A stretch of DNA of 6,562 bases from positions 3,544 to 10,105 of the forward strand of contig DCHE01000043.1 of assembly GCA_002314775.1 (NCBI GenBank), given 5' to 3'. A program made the position numbers and the translations under genes. Positions 1 to 5,190 of this stretch are shown here, piece after piece; the first letter of the stretch is position 1, and each line of letters begins with the position of its first letter. The DNA comes from Lachnospiraceae bacterium UBA1760 (GTDB lineage: Bacteria; Bacillota; Clostridia; Lachnospirales; Lachnospiraceae). The notes under the pieces were generated by a model that had not been told where the DNA came from, did no database searches, and was given only the letters and a program-made list of their open reading frames with translations.

Positions 1-1
1 T

Positions 2-865
2 CATATGATGCCGGGAATGGACGGTTTGGAAACATTTAGATCTATGGCGGAGCTTGAGAATAATATGTGCATGGGCACACCAGTAATTGCTCTGACAGCT
101 AACGCGGTAGCAGGAGCCAAGGAACGATATCTGACAATGGGATTTCATGGATTCTTATCTAAACCAATTGTTCCAGCTCAGCTGGAAAAGATGATTAGAG
201 ATTTTCTTCCAGAAGAATTGCTGGATTATCATGAAGAAAATGAGAATGAGGAAGTAAGACATAATCGAGTATATAAAGTAGAACTTCCAGAGATAGAGGG
301 TATTGATTGGGAATATGCGTTATTACATTTCCCAGATACCAATATGGTACGTCAGACTGCGGTGGATTTTTTTGAGACCATTGATTATGAAAAGGATGAA
401 GTAATCAGTTTATATAATAGTTTTGATACAGAACATTTGATTGATGACTATCGTATCAAGGTTCATGCTATCAAGAGTATGGCCAATACCATTGGAGCTA
501 CATCACTTGGCGCGCTAGCGAAAATTCTTGAATATGCAGCAAGGGATGGTCTGGATGACAGGATAAGGGCATTAACTCCTGTTTTGATTGAGGAGATGGA
601 GGTTACAAAGGAACGTTTATCTGTATTGCAGTCGGAAGAGGCAAAATCAGATATTGAAGATATGGATGAATTTTATGCATTGCTCGAGATGCTAAAAATG
701 TCATTACTGATGCATCAACTAGAGCAATCGGATAATTTTATGAAGCAGATTAATTCATATACTTATCCAGATGATATTCAGCAGGTGGTAGATTCCTTGA
801 ATTTACATATACTAAATCTCGAAGATGATGAAGCGATAGCAGAAATAGATTTACTACAACAATAA
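2..865 (+). CDS. Hybrid histidine kinase / response regulator, C-terminal part (receiver + HPt), 5' truncated by window
   Basis: This is the 3' part of a multidomain phosphorelay protein; the reading frame is open to the window edge. Residues are numbered from the ATG at 5, which is internal and not a real start. The fragment begins inside a receiver domain at HMMPGMDG. In this family the phospho-acceptor Asp directly precedes HMMP, and base 1 (t) would be the last base of its GAT codon. The receiver continues with the conserved Thr (T31 in ALTANA) and Lys (K53 in LSKP). After an acidic linker (about 68-95), a helical HPt domain (about 98-205) carries HAIKSMANTIGA with the likely phosphorylated His at H154. 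A further acidic helical tail (about 213-286) is unassigned. HPt domains accept phosphate from a receiver and pass it to another receiver, so the response regulator 16 bp downstream is an obvious candidate partner (inference). The kinase core is not visible, so a large receiver-HPt protein without a kinase remains possible. Confidence 0.88.
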   Translation, partial: HMMPGMDGLETFRSMAELENNMCMGTPVIALTANAVAGAKERYLTMGFHGFLSKPIVPAQLEKMIRDFLPEELLDYHEENENEEVRHNRVYKVELPEIEGIDWEYALLHFPDTNMVRQTAVDFFETIDYEKDEVISLYNSFDTEHLIDDYRIKVHAIKSMANTIGATSLGALAKILEYAARDGLDDRIRALTPVLIEEMEVTKERLSVLQSEEAKSDIEDMDEFYALLEMLKMSLLMHQLEQSDNFMKQINSYTYPDDIQQVVDSLNLHILNLEDDEAIAEIDLLQQ

Positions 866-867
866 CT

Positions 868-873
868 AAGGAG
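868..873 (+). promoter_or_regulatory. Ribosome binding site that fixes the start of the two-receiver regulator
   Basis: AAGGAG lies 8 bases before the ATG at 882. A GTG at 873 is in the same frame but overlaps the last base of this Shine-Dalgarno sequence, so it cannot use it. The ATG at 877 is in another frame and stops at once. The ATG at 882 is therefore the supported start. Confidence 0.8.
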
Positions 874-881
874 TGTATGAG

Positions 882-1640
882 ATGAGAAAGATTCTTATTG
901 TAGGTGATTTTAATGATGACACCTCTGAACTGAATGCTTTTCTAGCCTTGCATTTTGATACACAGTTATGTACTGATAATGCAAAGATTGTGAAGAGCAT
1001 GCTAAAGATGTATACGCCGGATATTGTATTGATAAATATCGAAAACTTTGATGTTATGCATAATGAGATATTTATGGCTATAGAGGAATATAATGCACAG
1101 CTTCCGGTCATCACATACGGAAGTGAAACAAAAAAGCAGAATTTCATTTCATTCTATTACTCTGGTCAATGCAAGCATGTCAGAGATTTGGGAAGAGATG
1201 CAATAATAAAGGCTCTCTGTAAGGAATTCAACATGGATGCAGATGTCATTTTGCGTAGTGTTGAGTCCATTGATAAACATCACATTATTGTGGTTGATGA
1301 CAATCCTGTATTGCTCAGAAATATGAGAAATATGCTACAGGATAAGTATAGGGTCTCAATTGCAACTTCGGCGGCACAGTGCATGAAGGTAATGGGACAG
1401 GATAAACCTGATCTCATCATTTTAGATTATGAAATGCCTGTAGTAGACGGTAAGCAGACTCTTGAGATGATTAGAGCAGAGGATGATTATCGCAATGTGC
1501 CGGTTATCTTTTTGACAGGTATTGCAGATAAAGCACATGTTGATGCGGTTTTGGATCTTAAACCTGCAGGATATTTTGTTAAACCACCTATGCAGACAAA
1601 AATAATTGGAGCGATAGAAAAGATTTTTTCTGAAGAATAA
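882..1640 (+). CDS. Two-receiver response regulator, first receiver degenerate, no output domain
   Basis: This is a 252-residue cytoplasmic signalling protein made of two receiver-type folds. The first (about 1-120) starts RKILIVGD and has the expected beta/alpha pattern. It has N52 (LINIENFD) where the phospho-acceptor Asp should be and only one acidic residue (D9) at the metal site, so it probably cannot be phosphorylated. The second (about 133-250) is canonical: acidic pair D139-D140 (VVDDN), phospho-acceptor D182 (ILDYEMP), T212 (FLTG) and K234 (VKPP). No DNA-binding, GGDEF or enzymatic domain follows, because the protein ends soon after the second receiver. It follows the receiver-HPt gene by 16 bp and probably shares its transcript. 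It may act as the terminal or intermediate acceptor in that phosphorelay, working through protein-protein contacts (inference). The start at the ATG at 882 is set by the AAGGAG 8 bases upstream. Confidence 0.88.
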   Translation: MRKILIVGDFNDDTSELNAFLALHFDTQLCTDNAKIVKSMLKMYTPDIVLINIENFDVMHNEIFMAIEEYNAQLPVITYGSETKKQNFISFYYSGQCKHVRDLGRDAIIKALCKEFNMDADVILRSVESIDKHHIIVVDDNPVLLRNMRNMLQDKYRVSIATSAAQCMKVMGQDKPDLIILDYEMPVVDGKQTLEMIRAEDDYRNVPVIFLTGIADKAHVDAVLDLKPAGYFVKPPMQTKIIGAIEKIFSEE

Positions 1641-1670
1641 AACAGAGGGGCTGTAAAGAAACTCCACATT

Positions 1671-1715
1671 TGCCAGGGAAGAAATGCGATTGCATTTCTT
1701 CCCTGGCATTTTTTT
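1671..1715 (+). terminator. Rho-independent terminator of the signalling operon
   Basis: A perfect 17-bp stem (1671-1687 with 1692-1708) closes a GATT loop and is followed directly by seven Ts (1709-1715). It lies 30 bp after the regulator stop codon. The T-tract is only on the plus-strand side, with no A-run before 1671, so it should terminate the signalling operon but not transcripts arriving from the IS66 element on the minus strand. Confidence 0.93.
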
Positions 1716-1739
1716 GCGCAAACTTGTGCCTCAATAAAC

Positions 1740-1762
1740 GTAAATGCTCCATACCAAGTACC
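1740..1762 (+). repeat. Left terminal inverted repeat of IS66 element 1
   Basis: It begins GTAAATGCTCCATA and ends AGTACC. It matches the reverse complement of 4575-4597 at 20 of 23 positions; the three mismatches are one block (CCA against GGG). One further base pair outside the tips (C1739/G4598) also matches, so the tip could be placed one base further out. It lies downstream of tnpC. Confidence 0.88.
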
Positions 1763-1774
1763 TTGATTTTTTAA

Positions 1775-1790
1775 GGCTGCTATCGCAGCC
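1775..1790 (-). other. Short GC-rich hairpin just after tnpC, no T-tract
   Basis: GGCTGC (1775-1780) pairs with GCAGCC (1785-1790) around a four-base loop, four bases beyond the tnpC stop codon on the minus strand. The bases that follow on that strand are TTAAAAAATC, not a T-run, so it is a poor intrinsic terminator. It might protect the 3' end of the tnpC message or belong to the inner part of the element end. Confidence 0.4.
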
Positions 1791-1794
1791 GGTA

Positions 1795-3447
1795 CTACTT
1801 TTGTGTTTTCCTGATATTATCAGGAAGTTTATCAGACCAAGGTAATAAATCATCAAGAAATGATATATCTGTATCATCCATATGCTCTGGTATTACTTCG
1901 AGCAGATGATTGAAATAATCATAAGGTTTTAAGTTATTAGCCTTGGCAGTTTCGGCAATACTATAGATCATGGCTGAAGTTTTTGCTCCATTTATGGTAT
2001 CAATAACTTCCCAGTTCTTTTTACCAACGCAGAAGCCTCTGATTGCTCGCTCACTTGCATTATTGTCAATTGGTACTTCACCATCAGAGAGAAATACTCT
2101 AAGGTATTTCTCCTGGTTAAGAGCATAGGTAATAGCATCATGAAGTTTGCCAGATGAACCAGCTTCATGCTCATGGATTTTTAGGTATGCAAAAAAAGCA
2201 TCAACAAGTGGTTTTACAACAACTTGTCGCTGCGTCGCTCTTTCCTCAGCAGAAAGCTCCTTTAGTTTGCCTTCCTCACGATAGATTGCTTGGATTTGTT
2301 TCATAACAAGGTATGACATACAGTCTTTTGTTTTTACCTTGCCAATGACTTCCCATGCTTCCTCAAATCGGCGTCGGCAATGAACCCAGCAGCCCGCTAT
2401 TGTGAGGTCCTCGAGTTGTTTCTCGAGTGTGTGATATACCTGATAACCATCAGTTACACAGATTCCACTGTAATCCCTTAGGAATTCTCGTGGATGGGAT
2501 GTGTTTCTAGTCATCTGATATTCGTATAGGACGATTTGTTTGTCCTTATACATATGCCCTGTACGGTATACCCACATATAACTATGAGTTCCAGCTGGCC
2601 TGCCATCCCTGTTTACAAGTACAGGCGTCTCGTCGGCTTGTATGACGTGATAGCCATACATAAGCTTGTGGAGATAATCATACATAACAGAGATGTATTC
2701 TTCTCCAAGACGAATCATCCAGTTGGCCATGTTTTTTCTAGAAATAGCTAAACCATAGCGCTCCATTTCTCTTTCAATACGAGCAAGAGGAGTGGCATTG
2801 ACATACTTTGCATTCATCAACGCTGCAGCAAGCGAAGGTGAAACAAGACTTCCTGGTAATAGATTTTTAGGATGCTTAGCCTTTACCATAAAGCCTTCAT
2901 CCTTTTTACTTGCATATACACCTATGTGATGTATTTCAACCTTTACCTGTGCTGGGACAAACTTATACCTTCTTGATATTGCATCAGGAAGCTGCTTCCA
3001 TCCATTCTCACCGAATGTTGAGATGAGTTCCTTTTCACTCATGTAGTGATCAACTCTTTCTGTTGGAAGCCCCTCAAGATCTTTGTCCTTTTTGCCTGAT
3101 GGCCTTTTACCTCTTTTAGGTATTTCAAGATCATCTGGCTCGTCAGCGTCAAGGTCGTATTCGGCCTCAGCCTCGTTAAAGAAAATGATGTTACCATCTA
3201 CTTCCATAAAGCTGATTTGGGATGGATCATCCATCTTTTCTGATGAACGGCCAAAACGAGCTTTGTTAGACAGAATGATCTGCTCCATAAGGTTCTGCAT
3301 CTTTTCATCCATCGCAGTGAGTTTTGCATTCAGCTCTTTTATCTGTTGGGTTAGCTCTTCATTATGCTCCTGCTCATTGAGAAGCATTTGAATTAAAAGC
3401 GACTGATCTACAGTATTAAGTTGTTCTTCGGTATACTTAATTGCCAT
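1795..3447 (-). CDS. tnpC: IS66 family transposase TnpC (DDE), zinc-finger cysteines missing
   Basis: This is a 550-residue transposase that catalyses strand transfer of IS66 element 1. The N-terminal coiled-coil/leucine-zipper region (about 7-60) leads into RFGRSSEK (64-71), the usual IS66 motif. An acidic linker (about 90-107) follows. The DDE catalytic domain shows D272 (QADETP), D333 (VTDGYQ) and E466 (DNNASERAIR). The C-terminal IS66 domain (about 487-537) contains AKTSAMIYSIAETAKAN and ends in LLPW. The zinc-finger region between the linker and the catalytic domain (about 130-195) has no CxxC pair, unlike the second TnpC in this window. The start at 3447 is supported by AAGAGG 7 bases upstream (3455-3460, minus strand) and by an extended -10 promoter (3475-3483). 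The full length and intact catalytic triad suggest an active enzyme. Confidence 0.95.
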   Translation of the reverse strand: MAIKYTEEQLNTVDQSLLIQMLLNEQEHNEELTQQIKELNAKLTAMDEKMQNLMEQIILSNKARFGRSSEKMDDPSQISFMEVDGNIIFFNEAEAEYDLDADEPDDLEIPKRGKRPSGKKDKDLEGLPTERVDHYMSEKELISTFGENGWKQLPDAISRRYKFVPAQVKVEIHHIGVYASKKDEGFMVKAKHPKNLLPGSLVSPSLAAALMNAKYVNATPLARIEREMERYGLAISRKNMANWMIRLGEEYISVMYDYLHKLMYGYHVIQADETPVLVNRDGRPAGTHSYMWVYRTGHMYKDKQIVLYEYQMTRNTSHPREFLRDYSGICVTDGYQVYHTLEKQLEDLTIAGCWVHCRRRFEEAWEVIGKVKTKDCMSYLVMKQIQAIYREEGKLKELSAEERATQRQVVVKPLVDAFFAYLKIHEHEAGSSGKLHDAITYALNQEKYLRVFLSDGEVPIDNNASERAIRGFCVGKKNWEVIDTINGAKTSAMIYSIAETAKANNLKPYDYFNHLLEVIPEHMDDTDISFLDDLLPWSDKLPDNIRKTQK

Positions 3448-3479
3448 AACAGAGCCTCTTTTCTTACTGGCTCTATTAT
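3446..3479 (-). promoter_or_regulatory. Dyad overlapping the tnpC promoter and start (possible operator, element 1)
   Basis: ATAACAGAGCC (3446-3456) and GGCTCTATTAT (3469-3479) form an inverted repeat with 10 of 11 positions matching and a 12-base spacer. It runs from inside the -10 box to the tnpC start codon and covers the ribosome binding site. With transcription expected to begin near 3468, the distal arm would mostly lie outside the mRNA, so a DNA operator fits better than an RNA hairpin. This is inferred from sequence symmetry only. Confidence 0.5.
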
Positions 3480-3483
3480 AACA
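3475..3483 (-). promoter_or_regulatory. Extended -10 promoter for tnpC of element 1
   Basis: On the minus strand the sequence reads TGTTATAAT: a perfect TATAAT with the TG extension that can replace a good -35. The best -35-like hexamer, TTCGCG (3499-3504) at an 18-base spacing, is weak. The box ends 27 bases before the tnpC ATG. A matching box occurs at nearly the same distance in the second element. Confidence 0.6.
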
Positions 3484-3522
3484 AATACCGCATATTTCCG
3501 CGAACTTGCGGTCTTTGTCACT

Positions 3523-3537
3523 CCGTCATTTTGACGG
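3523..3537. repeat. Small hairpin next to the long inverted repeat
   Basis: CCGTCA (3523-3528) and TGACGG (3532-3537) form a 6-bp perfect stem with a TTT loop. It shares its last base with the first base of the long inverted repeat. No T-tract follows on either strand, so it is not a terminator. Confidence 0.6.
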
Positions 3538-3668
3538 TGGATAACAACTCTAAAAAGTCAAAAATCATTAAGAATCGTTGGCTTTTTAGAACTGTTATCC
3601 ACAATAAACAGCTTAGTGGAAAACTTAACGTGGAGTATTCCTCATTGTTGCGATGTTTAGTGGATAAC
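3536..3668. promoter_or_regulatory. Cluster of DnaA-box-like words
   Basis: The word GTGGATAAC occurs at 3537-3545 and 3660-3668, its reverse complement GTTATCCAC at 3594-3602, and a one-mismatch copy GTGGAAAAC at 3616-3624. The third gives a perfect consensus DnaA box, TTATCCACA, at 3595-3603. The complements of 3536-3544 and 3659-3667 differ from the box only in the last base. Whether DnaA binds is unknown; the clustering inside 133 bases of AT-rich DNA is what the sequence shows. Confidence 0.5.
3537..3602. repeat. Long imperfect inverted repeat inside IS66 element 1
   Basis: The arms, 3537-3557 and 3582-3602, match at 19 of 21 positions around a 24-base centre. Each arm consists of GTGGATAACA, a two-base mismatch and TCTAAAAAG. 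The outer ends are DnaA-box-like. No T-tract follows, no target duplication is apparent and no coding sequence lies inside. It could be a protein-binding dyad, an RNA hairpin that blocks tnpAB transcripts, or a very small inserted repeat; the sequence alone does not decide. Confidence 0.75.
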
Positions 3669-3730
3669 CATTTAAAAACTTAATATTCAAGTATTTTTAG
3701 ATTTATAAAAATCTACGAAATGCACAAAAG

Positions 3731-4093
3731 CTACATTGCTTTAGGTGGATTGGTGAGCTCTGTAATAGGATGCTTGGCTATGATTTCTAGCCCTTGCATA
3801 AGCATATGATACTGGTCAGAAGTAATCTCAACAGCCTCCTCAGCAGATCTGGGCCAATTGAATGCACCAATATCAAGTCTCTTATAGCAAAGGAGAAAAC
3901 CATCGCCTTCCCATATGAGAGCTTTGATACGATCGCATTTCTTTCCGCAAAAAAGGAAGATAGTATCTTTGTCGTATGGATCTAGGTTAAATTGAAAACG
4001 TACTATTCCAGCCAAGCCTTCAATACCTCTACGTAAGTCAGTGTAACCTGTTGCTAAATATATTTTCTTAAAACCTGATGCGTTATTGAGCAT
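3731..4093 (-). CDS. tnpB: IS66 accessory protein TnpB (element 1)
   Basis: This 120-residue protein belongs to the IS66 TnpB (Orf2) family. It is needed with TnpA and TnpC for transposition in studied elements, but its biochemical role is unsettled. Family signatures are GYTDLRRGIEGL (16-27), LFCGKKCDRIKALIWEGDGF (47-66) and YKRLDIGAFNWPR (70-82), and the length is typical. The ATG at 4093 is chosen because it overlaps the end of tnpA by 11 bases, as expected for translational coupling, and has GGAG (4103-4106, minus strand) nine bases upstream. A TTG at 4108 would add five residues but has no separate ribosome binding site. It shares about half of its conserved core with the second TnpB in the window, so the two elements are distant relatives. 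Confidence 0.93.
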   Translation of the reverse strand: MLNNASGFKKIYLATGYTDLRRGIEGLAGIVRFQFNLDPYDKDTIFLFCGKKCDRIKALIWEGDGFLLCYKRLDIGAFNWPRSAEEAVEITSDQYHMLMQGLEIIAKHPITELTNPPKAM

Positions 4094-4472
4094 GGCAAAC
4101 AGCTCCAATCAGTTTGATAAGAAGTGTTTCAGAAATATCTTCAGATATTTCAATCTTGGCATTGCCACAAGTAATAACTGCAACGGAAGATGAGGTCTTA
4201 GCTTTAGTCATCACAGGTAGCTCAACAAATGTAGGTGTGACTACGGGAACCATTTCTGTAGAAGAAACTGGTGATGTTAGATTAGCGTCTGTTTGTTCTA
4301 GATATTTATCCTGCACTTTGTGCAATCTAGTGACAAATGTTGAGACGGCAATTCCTTGTTCTTTGCACCAGGCTGTCATTGACATGCCTGAAGGTCTGGA
4401 TTGAAACTCCTGAACTTGTTCGACCCACTGCTGAAAGCGAATGTCTTTTGTTAACGTAGCTGATTTACTCAT
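4083..4472 (-). CDS. tnpA: IS66 accessory protein TnpA (element 1)
   Basis: This 129-residue protein of the IS66 TnpA (Orf1) family is probably a DNA-binding accessory factor. A helix-turn-helix-like stretch lies at about 29-53 (MSMTAWCKEQG, then VSTFVTRLHKV). A Thr/Ser/Pro/Val-rich linker (about 61-95) follows, then the conserved C-terminal block VAVITCGNAKIEISEDIS...LLIKLIGAV (about 97-125). The start at the ATG at 4472 is set by a perfect AAGGAGG six bases upstream. The same frame reaches an upstream ATG at 4538, which would add 22 residues rich in Arg-Arg pairs encoded by palindromic repeats, but that start has no ribosome binding site. tnpA is the first gene of the element and overlaps tnpB by 11 bases. 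Confidence 0.92.
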   Translation of the reverse strand: MSKSATLTKDIRFQQWVEQVQEFQSRPSGMSMTAWCKEQGIAVSTFVTRLHKVQDKYLEQTDANLTSPVSSTEMVPVVTPTFVELPVMTKAKTSSSVAVITCGNAKIEISEDISETLLIKLIGAVCHAQ

Positions 4473-4478
4473 TGATAA

Positions 4479-4485
4479 CCTCCTT
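4479..4485 (-). promoter_or_regulatory. Strong Shine-Dalgarno sequence deciding the tnpA start
   Basis: AAGGAGG on the minus strand lies six bases before the ATG at 4472. It is the best ribosome binding site in the window and rules out the longer Arg-rich N terminus from the ATG at 4538. Confidence 0.85.
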
Positions 4486-4495
4486 GTTCGTAACT

Positions 4496-4529
4496 TTCGC
4501 CGAATTCGGCGAATTCGACGAAAACGTCG
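4496..4529 (-). repeat. Adjacent palindromes in the tnpA leader
   Basis: An 18-base perfect palindrome centred on CCGAATTCGG (4496-4513) is followed by a CGACG/CGTCG stem with an AAAA loop (4516-4529). CGAATTCG occurs twice, overlapping both structures, as if a short unit had been duplicated. They lie between the element end and the tnpA Shine-Dalgarno sequence. They could be operator sites or leader hairpins that limit translation from outside transcripts (inference). Confidence 0.65.
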
Positions 4530-4574
4530 TATGTTCATATGGAGATTATCTCAGAACTATTAATTTTGAGGGAG

Positions 4575-4597
4575 GGTACTCCCTATGGAGCATTTAC
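4575..4597 (-). repeat. Right terminal inverted repeat of IS66 element 1
   Basis: Read on the minus strand it begins GTAAATGCTCCATA and ends AGTACC, matching the left end at 20 of 23 positions. A GGGAG/CTCCC hairpin (4570-4583) overlaps its inner part. It lies upstream of tnpA. Position 4598, immediately outside, is the first base of a codon in the truncated tnpA of the second element. Confidence 0.88.
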
Positions 4598-4741
4598 GTT
4601 CATTCAGCTTGTATAGATGCCCCATCTAATACATCATCACTTGTATTAGAAATAAATGGAGCTAAACTGACAATTCCAAATGGAATTGATTCAGTACTAT
4701 TATCGCAAGTCATAGCTGCAATGAAAGGCAGCTTATGTTAG
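4598..4741 (+). pseudogene. tnpA: tnpA remnant of the second IS66 element (C-terminal 47 residues)
   Basis: The frame reads SSLVLEINGAKLTIPNGIDSV followed by LLSQVIAAMKGSLC. This is the conserved C-terminal block of IS66 TnpA and aligns with the end of the first TnpA. The N-terminal DNA-binding part is missing because the terminal repeat of element 1 ends exactly at 4597. The frame stays open leftwards through the repeat to an ATG at 4472, but that stretch is the reverse strand of the element 1 leader and not part of the gene. The stop codon overlaps the tnpB start (4735-4741), the normal IS66 coupling. Confidence 0.85.
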
Positions 4742-5190
4742 GCGATATCTCCGGTGTAAATGAGATATATATAGTCTGCGGTTACACCGATATGAGAAAA
4801 TCTATTGATGGTCTGTGCGCCATTATAATAGATCAACTGCATATGGACCCTAAGCGTAGTGCTTTATATCTATTCTGTGGTAAAAGATGCGACAGAATGA
4901 AAGCACTTCTTTGGGAAACTGATGGCTTTGTACTATTGTACAAACGACTTGCAGTTGAGGGCAGGTACAAGTGGCCCAGAAATAAATCAGAAGTCAAACC
5001 ACTAACCTGGCAACAGTTCGATTGGCTTATGTCCGGACTTGAAATTGAACAACCTAAAGCCATTACACCTTACAAAAATGTTGATAACCTACTCCCTAAA
5101 AATGGTGGTTGTGAACAATACTTCAACACCCCGCAAAGCCTTGAAAATACTGCATTTCTTGCTATGAATGGCACCTTTGATTTGGTATAA
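4735..5190 (+). CDS. tnpB: IS66 accessory protein TnpB (second element)
   Basis: This is a 151-residue protein of the IS66 TnpB family. Signatures are GYTDMRKSIDGL (16-27), LFCGKRCDRMKALLWETDGF (46-65) and YKRLAVEGRYKWPR (69-82). The family core ends near residue 115. A tail of about 35 residues (KNVDNLLPKNGG onwards) is extra compared with the first TnpB (120 aa) and resembles no domain I recognise. The ATG at 4735 overlaps the tnpA remnant stop by seven bases, and AAAGG lies a few bases upstream (about 4724-4728). The tail-coding DNA also carries the -10 region of the tnpC promoter, and the stop codon lies within the TATAAT. With the element's own 5' end lost, the native promoter for this gene is gone. 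Confidence 0.92.
   Translation: MLGDISGVNEIYIVCGYTDMRKSIDGLCAIIIDQLHMDPKRSALYLFCGKRCDRMKALLWETDGFVLLYKRLAVEGRYKWPRNKSEVKPLTWQQFDWLMSGLEIEQPKAITPYKNVDNLLPKNGGCEQYFNTPQSLENTAFLAMNGTFDLV

Larger units (their letters stand above)
3448..3730 (-). other. 283-bp non-coding segment between tnpB and tnpC
   Basis: No reading frame of coding character is visible here, although IS66 tnpB and tnpC are usually close together; in the second element the gap is 29 bp. From the tnpC side the segment holds the tnpC promoter and dyad, a CCGTCA/TGACGG hairpin (3523-3537), a long inverted repeat (3537-3602), a cluster of GTGGATAAC-like words (3537-3668) and an AT-rich hairpin (3698-3715). That hairpin pairs TAGATTT with AAATCTA around ATAA. 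Transcripts from tnpAB would have to cross these structures to reach tnpC. Confidence 0.75.
1740..4597 (-). mobile_element. Complete IS66-family insertion sequence (element 1)
   Basis: This 2858-bp element has matching terminal inverted repeats at 1740-1762 and 4575-4597. They contain the three standard IS66 genes in order tnpA, tnpB, tnpC, all on the minus strand and all intact. The tips begin GTAA, as is usual in IS66. The family normally makes an 8-bp target duplication, but the flanks here (CAATAAAC on the left, GTTCATTC on the right) do not match as direct repeats. This suggests rearrangement or deletion after insertion. The right end abuts a truncated second IS66 element, and the left end lies 24 bp after the signalling operon terminator. 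The unusual part is the 283-bp non-coding segment between tnpB and tnpC. The element looks capable of transposition on sequence grounds. Confidence 0.9.

Noticed and set aside
866..1147. Minus-strand reading frame of 93 codons
   Set aside because: It is opposite the first receiver domain, has low-complexity content, no ribosome binding site and no family resemblance. The plus-strand gene explains the region.
1422..1721. Minus-strand reading frames overlapping the second receiver and the terminator
   Set aside because: They run through the terminator hairpin and oppose a well-supported receiver domain.
1716..1729. Imperfect inverted repeat GCGCAA/TTGTGC between terminator and IS66
   Set aside because: Six pairs including a G-T with a two-base loop cannot form a stable hairpin, and nothing else supports a site.
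1732..1739. Octamer next to the left repeat as a target-site duplication
   Set aside because: CAATAAAC does not match the right-hand octamer GTTCATTC as a direct repeat, so no duplication is annotated. The 6/8 inverted match is mentioned only as a possibility.
3698..3715. AT-rich hairpin after tnpB as a terminator
   Set aside because: The seven-bp stem has a single GC pair and there is no T-tract after it on the minus strand, so termination is unlikely.
3448..3730. Small protein gene or CRISPR-like repeats in the tnpB-tnpC gap
   Set aside because: No frame with ribosome binding site and coding character was seen, and the repeated words are irregularly spaced and too short for a CRISPR array.
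4472..4597. Plus-strand start at 4472 for the second element's tnpA
   Set aside because: This stretch is the complement of the element 1 leader and terminal repeat. Only the codons from 4598 belong to tnpA, so the ATG at 4472 is accidental.
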